Positions 36,272 through 44,417 of a DNA stretch of 64,000 nt are shown piece after piece. A program made the position numbers and the translations under genes. Under the pieces are notes generated by a model, which saw nothing but the letters and a program-made list of their open reading frames with translations, did not search any database and had not been told where the DNA came from. The first letter of the stretch is position 1, and every line of letters begins with the position of its first letter. The DNA is from Kyrpidia spormannii (GTDB lineage Bacteria > Bacillota > Bacilli > Kyrpidiales > Kyrpidiaceae), in contig NZ_CP024955.1 in NCBI RefSeq assembly GCF_002804065.1, positions 1,798,001-1,862,000 of the forward strand, written 5' to 3'.

Positions 36272-37087
36272 ATGTCCAGAGAGAGTCTCGCCCTGCCAGG
36301 CGTGTTTATCCGTCAGGCGTTCTTAAAATGGACCGCGTACCGCACCGCTTTTTGGGTGGATGTGTTCAGCCGGCTGCTTCAGATTTATGTGATGTACACC
36401 GTGTGGAGCTTGCTGTACAAAGAAAAGCCCTCCGCCTTTGGTGTGCTGTCATTCGAACAGGTTTTCGGATACGCCGTGGTAGGGATTTTGCTTGGGGCAA
36501 TTCTGAGCCTCGACGAAGGACCCCACATTCGCATCGCCGAACGGGTGCGCACCGGAATGATCGCCGTGGAGTTGATGAAACCGATCTCTTTTGTCCGTTT
36601 GGTGGCCTTGGAGTCCTTCGGAGATTTGGCGATCCGCGTGGCCCTCTACGCAGCCATCCCATACCTTTTCGCCCTCATTGTTTTTCGCATTCCTGTGCCG
36701 CAGACGCCGGGCCAGGCGGCCTTGTTCCTGACCAGCCTGGTGCTCAGCACGGTGGTTCAGTTCTTTGCGCACTTTTTGTTCGGTCTGATCTCGTTTTATA
36801 CCCTGGATCTGGTCGGGTTCCAGTTCGCGTACTGGGCCATGGTGCGATTTTTCTCCGGCCAGTGGATTCCGATCTATATGTATCCCGAAGCCCTCAAGCC
36901 CTTTCTATACGCCCTGCCGTTCCAGGCGATGTTTGCAACGCCCCAATCGATCTACGTCGGACAGTTGCACGGTTGGGCGGCGACCACGGCCATCCTCATC
37001 CAAGGGATTTGGGCCCTGGTGCTGGGAGGCGCGGCCCTCTGGGCATGGTGGCGTTTGCAGCGCCACGTCGTGATCCAGGGAGGATGA
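36272..37087 (+). CDS. ABC-2 type permease subunit (first)
   Basis: This 271-residue membrane protein has six predicted helices and the DUF990/COG4587-like pattern: a first helix after TAYRTAFWVD, then a loop with RVRTGMIAVELMKPISF. It would form a half of the transmembrane pathway with the next gene. The ATG at 36272 has GGGGTGA upstream; a GTG three codons earlier overlaps the preceding stop and is possible. It is tightly linked to the ATPase gene. Confidence 0.88.
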   Translation: MSRESLALPGVFIRQAFLKWTAYRTAFWVDVFSRLLQIYVMYTVWSLLYKEKPSAFGVLSFEQVFGYAVVGILLGAILSLDEGPHIRIAERVRTGMIAVELMKPISFVRLVALESFGDLAIRVALYAAIPYLFALIVFRIPVPQTPGQAALFLTSLVLSTVVQFFAHFLFGLISFYTLDLVGFQFAYWAMVRFFSGQWIPIYMYPEALKPFLYALPFQAMFATPQSIYVGQLHGWAATTAILIQGIWALVLGGAALWAWWRLQRHVVIQGG

Positions 37088-37104
37088 AGGAGGTGAGTGA
37101 GTCC

Positions 37105-37923
37105 ATGGCACAAGTGTTTCGAGAGGTCGCAGCGCTGGGGCGGGCTTGGAGAGCGATGCTCCGAGCGGCTTTCCTTTCCCGGGTGGCATACCGGGCTGAC
37201 CTTTGGGTAGGGATCGTCGGCGTCTTCGTCCTCAACGGGGCGACCCTGGGGACCACCTGGGTCTTATTAAAACGGTTCGACCGCCTCGGGGGCTGGGGAT
37301 TTTACGACATCCTGTTTTTATATAACCTTTGGCTCATTGGCCACGGACTTCGGGTTATCCTGTTCCGCCATGTGGGTCAGTTGGAAACCTATATCATCGA
37401 AGGCACTTTCGACCAGTTTCTCCTCCGCCCGGTGTCCCCGCTGCTTCAATTCCTCAGCCGGGAGGTTCATTATCTCGGTCTGGGGGACGTTTTGGTGTCT
37501 TCCACGGGAATCGCCCTGGCCTACCATCACTTGGGGATGCACTGGAGTGGGGGAACGTGGCTGTGGTTTTTGGTGGTCGCCGTCAGTGCCGCCGCCGTGG
37601 AGCTCGGGCTCATCCTGCTCCTGGCCTCTACGGCGTTTTGGACCGGGCGTTCGACCCCTTTGGTTAACACCGCCACCCAGTTCAGCTTCGGGGTGGTTCA
37701 ACAGTACCCGATTCATATCTTCGGCCGCCCCCTTCAGGCCATCGTGACCATCTTTCTCCCTTTTGCCTTCATGAACTATTACCCATCTTTATACTTTCTG
37801 GGGAAGGCCCAGGGCTATGGAATCCTACCCTTCATATCGCCCCTCGTGGCGCTGGTCCTTCTTGTGACCGCCGGCATCGTGTGGCGACGGGGGCTCAAAG
37901 TGTACACGAGCACCGGATCGTGA
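37105..37923 (+). CDS. ABC-2 type permease subunit (second)
   Basis: A second six-helix permease, 272 residues, with a COG3694-like pattern (SRVAYRADLWVGIVG; LETYIIEGTFDQFLLRPVSPL, matching the RVRTG..ELMKP loop of its partner). I choose the ATG at 37105 with AGGAGGTGA upstream; another ATG at 37084 overlaps the previous stop. The three genes form a complete exporter. A strong GC hairpin follows. Confidence 0.88.
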   Translation: MAQVFREVAALGRAWRAMLRAAFLSRVAYRADLWVGIVGVFVLNGATLGTTWVLLKRFDRLGGWGFYDILFLYNLWLIGHGLRVILFRHVGQLETYIIEGTFDQFLLRPVSPLLQFLSREVHYLGLGDVLVSSTGIALAYHHLGMHWSGGTWLWFLVVAVSAAAVELGLILLLASTAFWTGRSTPLVNTATQFSFGVVQQYPIHIFGRPLQAIVTIFLPFAFMNYYPSLYFLGKAQGYGILPFISPLVALVLLVTAGIVWRRGLKVYTSTGS

Positions 37924-37957
37924 GCGCCTGGGGCCGGCCATTGGCCGACCCGGGCGC
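37924..37957. terminator. GC-rich hairpin between convergent genes
   Basis: Arms GCGCCTGGG (37924-37932) and CCCGGGCGC (37949-37957) pair over nine positions with one G-U, and an inner GGCC/GGCC pair extends it. No T run follows on either strand. It lies directly after the second permease stop and before the convergent galT-like stop, so it may slow polymerases from both sides. Confidence 0.5.
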
Positions 37958-37969
37958 CACCCATCCGTG

Positions 37970-38995
37970 CTACGCGAAAGCTTTCCTCAGTTCCGCCGCC
38001 GCCTCTTCCGGGCGAATCATGGTCAGACACTCCTCGTGAAGCATCTTGAAATAGTTCACCTCATTGGTCCCCAAAGCGGACAACAGGGTCCTCGGCACCA
38101 CCCGGACCTGCAGTCGGTAATGCTCCCGGTCTTCTTCCATGCCGGAGAACAGCGTCAAGTTAAAGCCCGGGAATCCTTTTTCTGCAAAATATCCGAACAC
38201 CGTTTGCAGGCCTTCCGCCAAATCCCGCCACCGCTCTGGTACGAGTTCCTCGACCTGAGCAGCGTCTTCCGCGACCCCCACCACTTCGATCAGCCCCCGG
38301 GGCGCATAGGCGATGAGCCAGTCCACTTTCCCCCTCCGACCCAAGTAGCGTTCGCCCTTTTCTTTTTCCACCGCCACGAGGCTCGGCCAATACGATACTT
38401 GATGGGTTTTGTAAAACTGTGCGCTGGCCTTGAGGAGCGTGTCGTGATAATTGGTGGGCTCATGTCCCGCAACGATCTGATAATGCGGGTGAATGATGCT
38501 AGCCCCGGCCACAGGCATGTAGTTCCAGTTCAGAGAGAAATATCGCTTGGTTCCCGGGTAGGCACGGCTGAGGGCCCGGGCATAGTCACCCGCGGTGAGA
38601 AAACCGTCCATGAGATAATCGGCGGTCAACTCCGACATCCGGACATAGTGTTGATTTGAAAATACGGCAACGGCGCTGTTTTCATCATAGGGGAAAATAT
38701 TGGGGAACAACACCGACTCCCCCCGGGTGAAGCGCCCCTCCGGAGACACCTCGGGCAAGTACTTCGGTGTCACTTCCATCACTCGGGGTCGACAAAAGGG
38801 GCAAGTTTGGGCTGTCTGTTCCGCCAGCTCCGTCATATCTGGAGGCGGCGGCATATGTACCGGATAGTCGAGAATCCGGGTGCGAATCCCGGTCAGTGGG
38901 TCTTTCCGGATCTGGGTGGTCCGCCGAGTGATCTCCCAGTTCTTCGTCGGATCTTGAAACACCGTCACGCTATCTTCCGACAAAAATTCGATCAC
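37970..38995 (-). CDS. Galactose-1-phosphate uridylyltransferase-like protein
   Basis: The protein is a member of the GalT branch of the HIT superfamily. The catalytic HPH motif is in ASIIHPHYQIVAG, a CPFC pair for zinc lies near residue 65, and the overall length is 341. The GTG at 38995 has GAGAGGTGACC upstream; another GTG three codons earlier overlaps this site. GalT swaps hexose-1-phosphate for glucose-1-phosphate on UDP, but no other galactose gene is near. It lies 95 bases after pdp, so a role in nucleotide or nucleotide-sugar salvage is equally possible. Confidence 0.78.
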   Translation of the reverse strand: MIEFLSEDSVTVFQDPTKNWEITRRTTQIRKDPLTGIRTRILDYPVHMPPPPDMTELAEQTAQTCPFCRPRVMEVTPKYLPEVSPEGRFTRGESVLFPNIFPYDENSAVAVFSNQHYVRMSELTADYLMDGFLTAGDYARALSRAYPGTKRYFSLNWNYMPVAGASIIHPHYQIVAGHEPTNYHDTLLKASAQFYKTHQVSYWPSLVAVEKEKGERYLGRRGKVDWLIAYAPRGLIEVVGVAEDAAQVEELVPERWRDLAEGLQTVFGYFAEKGFPGFNLTLFSGMEEDREHYRLQVRVVPRTLLSALGTNEVNYFKMLHEECLTMIRPEEAAAELRKAFA

Positions 38996-39090
38996 TATGG
39001 TCACCTCTCGTGGAATGAGGATTTTTCTATCCTACGGACAGTATACAAAAGTGTGCAGGCGACCGGCCAGAGGCGGCCTCGATTCGGCCA

Positions 39091-40407
39091 TCACGATCCA
39101 AGGCAGATGCGATCGAGAATCACCGGACGCCGGGGCACAGGATCCCGAGACAAGATGATCGCCGAACGAACCTCCCGCTCTGCAAGATCCAGATCCTGGC
39201 GAGACCGGGCGTGGATGACTGCCAGAGGCTCCCCGTCCTGAAGCCGGTCCCCCACTTTTCCGCCCAGCACCACACCTACGGAGAGATCCACTACATCTTC
39301 CTTTCGCCGGCGTCCCGCACCAAGACTTTGCACCAAGCGTCCCAACCGTTTGGGATCGATATCCTGGATGTAGCCGCCCGCCGCGGCCGTCACCACCCGC
39401 ACATAGGCGGCCTTGGGAAGGAAGCGGCGGGGATCTTCCGCCACCCGACCGTCTCCGCCCTGGGCTTCGATCCAGCGGCGAAACATCTTCAGGGCTTCCC
39501 CCCGGTCCAATTTCACTTCAAGAAGTCGCCGGGCCTCAGCCGCGTCCACTTCCACACCCGCCATCCGCACCATCTCCGCCCCGATTGCCACAGACAGTTC
39601 GCGCAACTCGCCCCCAGCTTTTCCTTGCAGCACTTCCACCGCCTCGATCACCTCAAGGGCATTGCCGATCGCCAATCCCAAAGGCTGATCCATGTCGGTG
39701 AGAAAGGCCGTCACTTCCCGACCCATCCGCTCTCCCAGACGCACCAGCCGTTCCGCCAGGTCCCGGGCACCTCGTTCATCGGGCAAAAGGGCACCCCTCC
39801 CGACCTTCACATCCAAGACAATCTTGTCCGCCCCTCCGGCGATCTTTTTGCTCATCACGGAACTGGCGATAAGGGCCGGCGATTCCACCGTCGCCGTCAC
39901 GTCCCTGAGGGCGTACAACTGTTGATCCGCCGGCGTCAGTTCCCGGGACTGAGCCGTGAGCGCAAGACCGATTCGCCGTAGCTGAGCGACGAATTCAACT
40001 GCAGACAGGTGGGTGCGAAAGCCCGGGACCGACTCCAGTTTATCGATCGTACCCCCGGTGTAACCGAGTCCCCGGCCGGACATCTTGGCCACGGCAACGC
40101 CTGCCGAAGCCACCAAGGGCAACAAGACGAGCGTCGTGGTGTCGGCGACGCCACCCGTGCTGTGCTTGTCCAGTTTCACCCCAGGGACCGAAGACAGGTC
40201 CACAACCCCGCCGCTCCGGACCATCGCCCGGGTCAGCGCCGCCGTTTCCCTTTCATTCATGCCCTGAAAGTACACCGCCATCAGGAAGGCGGCCATCTGG
40301 TAATCCGGAACAACGCCCCGGACATACCCCCGGACCAATTCCTCGATCTCTTCGTCAGTCAGCTCCTCGCCATCCCGCTTCCTGCGGATGAGATCGGGCA
40401 CATGCAT
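39091..40407 (-). CDS. pdp: Pyrimidine-nucleoside phosphorylase
   Basis: Pdp splits uridine and thymidine with phosphate. The phosphate loop KHSTGG (81-86), KMSGRGLGYTGGTIDKLES and the SKK motif in SSVMSKKIAGGADKIVLDVK are present. The Gly-Asp usually written GVGD reads GVAD here. The ATG at 40407 has GGAGGGG upstream, giving 438 residues. It follows cdd by about 50 bases, so the pair degrades or salvages cytidine and uridine. Confidence 0.95.
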   Translation of the reverse strand: MHVPDLIRRKRDGEELTDEEIEELVRGYVRGVVPDYQMAAFLMAVYFQGMNERETAALTRAMVRSGGVVDLSSVPGVKLDKHSTGGVADTTTLVLLPLVASAGVAVAKMSGRGLGYTGGTIDKLESVPGFRTHLSAVEFVAQLRRIGLALTAQSRELTPADQQLYALRDVTATVESPALIASSVMSKKIAGGADKIVLDVKVGRGALLPDERGARDLAERLVRLGERMGREVTAFLTDMDQPLGLAIGNALEVIEAVEVLQGKAGGELRELSVAIGAEMVRMAGVEVDAAEARRLLEVKLDRGEALKMFRRWIEAQGGDGRVAEDPRRFLPKAAYVRVVTAAAGGYIQDIDPKRLGRLVQSLGAGRRRKEDVVDLSVGVVLGGKVGDRLQDGEPLAVIHARSRQDLDLAEREVRSAIILSRDPVPRRPVILDRICLGS

Positions 40408-40462
40408 ACGCACCCCTCCGTTCCGGGCTACCTGGGACCGGTATGATCGCCAGCTTGACTCT

Positions 40463-40873
40463 TCAATCCTGTATGCGGTCTGTATCGAGAAAAAAACCGT
40501 TGGGCAACAGATCCGCCGGCGTATGCTTCGCCACCTCGGAACCGTCTTGATTGGCGAGCAGAATTCTGGCGTTCGGGGCCAGCTCCCATATCACTTGGCG
40601 ACACGCGCCACACGGCGAAATCGGGCGCACAGTGGATCCGGCCACCGCCAGGGCAACAATATCGTCAGCCCCCTCGGTGTACGCCTTGAACAAGGCGACT
40701 CGTTCGGCGCACATGGACAAGCCGTACACCGAAAGTTCGATGTTCGCCCCGATAAACACTCGACCGTCTGACGCCAGCGCGGCGGCGCCGACGGCAAAAC
40801 CGGAGTAGTCGGCCCTTGCGCGACTTGCGGCACTGCGGGCTTGCTCCACCAGGTCGCGGTCCACTTTGGTCAT
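40463..40873 (-). CDS. cdd: Cytidine deaminase
   Basis: Cdd deaminates cytidine to uridine. It is the small tetrameric form, 136 residues: the zinc site is Cys55-Ala-Glu57 (CAERVAL) with Cys88 and Cys91 (PCGACRQV), and the N-terminal YSGFAVGAAAL matches. The C terminus is slightly longer than B. subtilis Cdd. The ATG at 40873 follows GGAGGGACGAGG. Confidence 0.96.
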   Translation of the reverse strand: MTKVDRDLVEQARSAASRARADYSGFAVGAAALASDGRVFIGANIELSVYGLSMCAERVALFKAYTEGADDIVALAVAGSTVRPISPCGACRQVIWELAPNARILLANQDGSEVAKHTPADLLPNGFFLDTDRIQD

Positions 40874-40945
40874 CCTCGTCCCTCCAGGGTGGTTCTGACA
40901 CCATTGTATCGCACCGAGGCCACGAACATCACTTGAGCCGCAGGC

Positions 40946-41293
40946 CTATTTCACGTTGGAGCCGCGGAGATAGAAAATTTCCTCATCGTGTTCAAAAAGT
41001 TTGACCTTAACGTAGCCAAGTTGACGCTCGATACTGTCCAACCGATGCTCCATTCGATCCAACCGCTCTTCCACCCGGTCTAAACGCTCTTCCACCCGAT
41101 CCAAGCGAGCCTCCACCTGGTCTAACCGCTCCTCAATGCGGTCCAAGCGCTGCCCGATTCCCTCAACCACCACGTAAACCCGCGAGATCTCCTTATTGGT
41201 GTTCTCCAGTACCGCCGTGATCCCTTGCGCAAACTCGCCGAGAATGCGGCGCAATGTTTGTTCATCCACCCAGGAATCCCCCGCTTTCGCCAT
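40946..41293 (-). CDS. Small coiled-coil protein with heptad repeats
   Basis: The protein has a short polar N terminus (WVDEQTLRRILGEFAQGITAVLE), then six near-identical heptads based on RLDRVEE at residues 48-92, which predict a parallel coiled coil, and a charged tail ending in GSNVK. The ATG at 41293 has AGGA close upstream; an in-frame ATG 11 codons earlier has no binding site. A sigma-A promoter lies about 75 bases upstream. I do not know its function; DUF-type coiled-coil proteins of this size often bridge other proteins or phage tail parts, but there is no such context here. Confidence 0.6.
   Translation of the reverse strand: MAKAGDSWVDEQTLRRILGEFAQGITAVLENTNKEISRVYVVVEGIGQRLDRIEERLDQVEARLDRVEERLDRVEERLDRMEHRLDSIERQLGYVKVKLFEHDEEIFYLRGSNVK
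41018..41155 (-). repeat. 21-bp tandem repeats encoding coiled-coil heptads
   Basis: The DNA repeats with a 21-base period for about six units inside the coiled-coil gene; each unit codes for a variant of RLDRVEE. Units differ by a few silent and missense changes. The period equals seven codons, so unit number can change by slippage without a frame change. Confidence 0.8.
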
Positions 41294-41367
41294 TTCCTGG
41301 CCCAGGCACAAACAACGGAGAGGCATCGAACAACCCAGGCAGAAAACATGTGTTCCCTATCGATTTC

Positions 41368-41396
41368 ACCATACCATAACCCGGCCTTTGAGACAA
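41368..41396 (-). promoter_or_regulatory. Promoter of the coiled-coil gene
   Basis: On the minus strand TTGTCT (41391-41396), 17 bases and TATGGT (41368-41373) form a fair sigma-A promoter. Transcription would start near 41361, leaving a 35- or 68-base leader depending on which ATG is used. Confidence 0.6.
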
Positions 41397-41462
41397 CCGT
41401 CTGAAGAAATTTTTTGAACGATCCCTACGATTCCGGGTCCACGGGCGGAGCCGAACCCCCCC

Positions 41463-42428
41463 TCAACCTTGTCCCGATCCGGCAGTCGGAGCCGAACCGG
41501 CATCCGCCCGAACCCGCTGCCGCCTCACCGCCCCGGCGACATTCACCATCACCACCCCAGCCACAGCAATCACCCCACCCAAGGTGCTCCACACCCCGGG
41601 CAGCTCTCCCAACCACACCCATCCGATGAGAATGGCGAGCAGCGGATTGAGATACAGTGAACTGGCCACCAGCCCTGCCGGTGCAGACTTTAAGGCGATC
41701 GCCCAGGCCACGTAGGCCACCGCCGCCGGGAACACCCCAATGTACACGCACACCCACGTGGCCGCCCCGGGGGCATGGGCCATCGCTTCCCGCAGCCCCG
41801 GTGCAAACCACAGCATGGGCAGCGTGCCGAACCAGGTGAACCACGCTGTCAAATCGATCGCCCCATAGCGCGCAAAAAGCGGCTTTTGCCCCACGAAAAA
41901 AATCGCCGTGGCCACGGCGGACAGAAGGATCAGCCAAGCCCCTGCCGTCACCCGATGCCCTCCGCCCGACCCCACGGTCATCAAGGCCACCCCACCAAAC
42001 CCGACGAGCACTCCCAGCCAGCCGATGCCGTTCAAACGCTCTCCCAAAGCGATCACGGCGATCACCGCCGTAAAGGCGGGCGCGGCGGCGATGAGTAAAC
42101 TCGCGGTCCCCGCATCCACCGTCAGCTCACCAAAAGTCAGAGCGATATGATAAATCGAAATCCCCGTCCAACCCAAGGCCGCCACCGCAAGCAAGTCCCG
42201 GCCTCTCGGCACCTGAACGCCCCTGACCAACGCGTATCCGACAAACACCGCCGAAGCGCTGAGAAAGCGCAGCAGCACCACATGCCCGGGAGAATAGCCA
42301 CTGAGCAGCGCCGCCCGGATGCCCGCAAAAGCTGACGACCAAAATGCCAAGGTGACGACCACAGCCACCACCGCCGCCCAGTTGTGCCGGCGATGGACGG
42401 AGCTATAAGACATCGATGAATGAGACAT
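41463..42428 (-). CDS. EamA/DMT family transporter
   Basis: This 321-residue protein has ten predicted membrane helices in two EamA repeats (first about residues 15-145, second about 160-295), with the Trp-Ser-Ser-Ala-Phe (FWSSAFAGIRAAL) and LGE (ALGERLN, WLGELPG) motifs typical of drug/metabolite exporters such as YdcZ/RhaT relatives. The substrate cannot be told. The ATG at 42428 has AGAGGAAC upstream. It stands alone; the upstream gene ends at a strong terminator. Confidence 0.9.
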   Translation of the reverse strand: MSHSSMSYSSVHRRHNWAAVVAVVVTLAFWSSAFAGIRAALLSGYSPGHVVLLRFLSASAVFVGYALVRGVQVPRGRDLLAVAALGWTGISIYHIALTFGELTVDAGTASLLIAAAPAFTAVIAVIALGERLNGIGWLGVLVGFGGVALMTVGSGGGHRVTAGAWLILLSAVATAIFFVGQKPLFARYGAIDLTAWFTWFGTLPMLWFAPGLREAMAHAPGAATWVCVYIGVFPAAVAYVAWAIALKSAPAGLVASSLYLNPLLAILIGWVWLGELPGVWSTLGGVIAVAGVVMVNVAGAVRRQRVRADAGSAPTAGSGQG

Positions 42429-42524
42429 GAACAAGTTCCTCTCACGATTTTATAAAATCAGGTCCTCCGTCGCCCCCGCCATACTCCTCCATCATACCAG
42501 TTTTGGTGCACCGCGGCACCCGAT

Positions 42525-42560
42525 AAAAAAAGCCCTTCCGCCGCCATGCGGCAAAAGAGC
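42525..42560 (-). terminator. Terminator after the DUF134-NifX gene
   Basis: A 13-bp stem between 42532-42544 and 42548-42560 (three G-U pairs) with a three-base loop is followed on the minus strand by seven T residues. It lies 16 bases after the stop at 42577. Confidence 0.85.
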
Positions 42561-42576
42561 CCCATCGCCCTCCCGC

Positions 42577-43419
42577 TCAGTGTTCGCAATCACACCCGCC
42601 ATGGTCATGGTGATGGCCGTGATGATGATGGATGCCATGGACGTGCGGGCCGGTCCCTTCAAGGACCTGCTCCACATCCACCGGCGTCAACTCCCGGTGC
42701 AGGTATTTTTGTATAGCTTCCTCCACCGTCCCGCGAACACCGGTATAGACCTCGATGGACTCCCGGGCCAGCTTGCTCACCGCACCGGCCCCGAGCCCCC
42801 CCACGATCACCGCATCCACACCCAGCTTGGCCAGAAATCCGACCAATGCCCCGTGCTGATGGCCTTCGGTATCCACCACCCGCCGCTCCTTGACCGATTC
42901 TCCTTCAATGTCACAAATCGTAAAAGCCCGGGTCTGGCCAAAATGTCCGCCGACTCGATCCCCTTCCGTTGCGATCGCCAATCTCATCGTTCGCCTCTCC
43001 TTTTTTAATCCATAGTGACCGCCGCACCTTCGGCAGCGCGGCCGCCCACAAAATCCGCGTCCCGGCCCTGACCGCTGGTCGACACACCCGCAAGCCCGGG
43101 CGGATCCACCACCGGGTAAAATCACGGCATAATTTCCACCGTGAATGCGAATCCCTTTTCCATGAAGGAGAGCATCCGCCACCTTCTCCCTCGCCGCCTT
43201 CACAATGCGCTGAAACGTCCCCCGGGAAACCCCCATTTGCTCGGCCGCATCACCTTGTTCCAACTGTACCCAGTCCGCCAGGCGAAGGGCTTCCACCTCT
43301 TCAAGGGTGAGCGTCACTTCACCCGGTTCCGACGCTTGGTCCCCGGGCGCAGGCATTGGAGCAAAAAACGAAGCAAGGGGAACAAACCCAACCCGTCGGC
43401 ATTTTTTCGGCCTCGGCAT
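42577..43419 (-). CDS. DUF134 DNA-binding domain fused to NifX/NifB-like domain
   Basis: One 280-residue frame joins two domains. Residues 1-110 are DUF134 (MPRPKKCRRV; EVEALRLADWVQLEQGDAAEQMGVSRGTFQRIV, a sigma-70-like helix-turn-helix). Residues 111-140 are Cys-rich (CGC...CGRPRCRRCGG). From residue 145 on is a dinitrogenase iron-molybdenum cofactor/NifX domain (MRLAIATEGDRVGGHFGQTRAF), ending in a His-rich tail. The frame is continuous, but a strong AAGGAGAGG lies before the internal ATG at 42987, so a separate 136-residue NifX protein could also be made. Such domains bind Fe-S or metal cofactors; a metal-responsive regulator is a reasonable guess. No nif genes are nearby. Confidence 0.87.
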   Translation of the reverse strand: MPRPKKCRRVGFVPLASFFAPMPAPGDQASEPGEVTLTLEEVEALRLADWVQLEQGDAAEQMGVSRGTFQRIVKAAREKVADALLHGKGIRIHGGNYAVILPGGGSARACGCVDQRSGPGRGFCGRPRCRRCGGHYGLKKERRTMRLAIATEGDRVGGHFGQTRAFTICDIEGESVKERRVVDTEGHQHGALVGFLAKLGVDAVIVGGLGAGAVSKLARESIEVYTGVRGTVEEAIQKYLHRELTPVDVEQVLEGTGPHVHGIHHHHGHHHDHGGCDCEH

Positions 43420-43439
43420 TTTTCACCTCCATTTATCAT

Positions 43440-43487
43440 TTATTATGAGCATATGCACATTATAAGCGCTAAAACCAAAGGGGTCAA
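43440..43487 (-). promoter_or_regulatory. Promoter and palindrome upstream of DUF134-NifX gene
   Basis: On the minus strand TTGACC (43482-43487), 17 bases and TATAAT (43459-43464) form a near-consensus promoter. A 26-bp imperfect palindrome (43440-43465, 11 of 13 pairs match, core GCATATGC) covers the -10 and the start region, and is a candidate operator for the helix-turn-helix protein encoded downstream. Confidence 0.75.
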
Positions 43488-43497
43488 GACCCCCTTT

Positions 43498-43773
43498 GCT
43501 TCATGCATCGTTGCAATACGACGTAATAATGCTCGTGATCCCAAGTCGGTGATGAACACGACGTCGACCTTCGGGTTCCCCCAATCCCTGTTCCGCGTCG
43601 GCAGGCACGAATTCCATATTCTTGACCATTGCCGCCGACCAGTGACCATCCTGAGAAGTGTGAAAGTGAGCGCACTTCTGTTGGGGAACATGGATAAACA
43701 AAGCCGCCTCGACGGTGACCGAGGCGGCTGCTATGAATCAAGGCTTTATGTTCCCCCAAGTTGGACAAAACCA
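43498..43773. other. Gap of 276 bases with no convincing gene
   Basis: The stretch between the DUF134-NifX promoter and the osmC-like stop has several short open frames on the minus strand. One (about 43501-43701) reads FIHVPQQ...VHHRLGIT; another frame reads NPKVDVVFITDLGSRALLRR, which looks like a NifX-type piece. No single frame gives a whole protein with a binding site, so it may be a decayed NifX relative. A hairpin lies at 43702-43729. Confidence 0.4.
43698..43729 (-). terminator. Hairpin after osmC-like gene
   Basis: Perfect 10-bp arms AGCCGCCTCG (43702-43711) and CGAGGCGGCT (43720-43729) with an eight-base loop; on the minus strand TTTGTTT follows. It lies 45 bases after the osmC-like stop and probably ends that transcript. 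Confidence 0.65.
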
Positions 43774-44208
43774 TCAGCTTTCCACAGCCCGCGTCGGCAC
43801 TCCCCGCAAGGTGTCCTTGACGGGGCATACTCGCTCGACGTGGGCGAGAAGTTCTCTCACCAGCTCCGGGGCCGACGGCGATTCAACGTGCACCTGATAG
43901 CGGATTTCTTGAAAACCCGGGCGAACATTTGGCTGCTTTTCCTGGAATCCGTCGGGATCCAGGTCCCCCTCGACCCGAATCTCCACTCCCCTGACCTCCA
44001 CGCCGTGGCGAGGGGCCAAAGAAGTGATCAGGACATTCAGACATCCTCCCAGCGCCGCGAGAACCAACTCGACCGGATTCGGCCCGAGATCCGTTCCACC
44101 CAGCACAGCAGGCTCGTCGATCGTCACTTCATGACCGCGAATCCGGGCCGAAGATCGAACCCGATCCCCGGACCACGAGATATCAGCTACAAAGGTTTGT
44201 TTTGCCAT
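43774..44208 (-). CDS. OsmC/Ohr family protein
   Basis: The 144-residue protein has the two redox cysteines of OsmC peroxidases, Cys56 (LGGCLNVL) and Cys128 (VCPVKDTL), and the domain pattern GGTDLGPNPVELVLAAL. The family reduces organic hydroperoxides; the YhfA-like branch has less clear substrates. The ATG at 44208 follows GGAGGGATAGAT. It is a single gene, divergent from the kinase-radical SAM pair. Confidence 0.92.
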   Translation of the reverse strand: MAKQTFVADISWSGDRVRSSARIRGHEVTIDEPAVLGGTDLGPNPVELVLAALGGCLNVLITSLAPRHGVEVRGVEIRVEGDLDPDGFQEKQPNVRPGFQEIRYQVHVESPSAPELVRELLAHVERVCPVKDTLRGVPTRAVES

Positions 44209-44417
44209 ATCTATCCCTCCAAAAAATAAACCTTGATCCTACTATACACATATTAGTCCGATAGGAAAAGTATAATTGATTTCTATTCTATAAACTGCGG
44301 CTAGACGCAGGGATTTGGTTGTATGATGCATCACAAACCTTTACTGACGGCCCATCATCGCATACAGTGAGGATGAGAACAAAAAGCAGCGTCAAGAGGC
44401 GGATGGAGGGACGAGCC

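Noticed and set aside
35986..37083. Extension upstream of the second ABC permease
   Set aside because: Low-complexity, Arg/Pro-rich, and it covers the ATPase 3' end and the first permease; a proper start lies at 37105.
43443..43828. Short minus-strand frames beside the osmC-like gene
   Set aside because: None has both a binding site and a full domain; only one segment looks NifX-like, so I treat it as a possible remnant.
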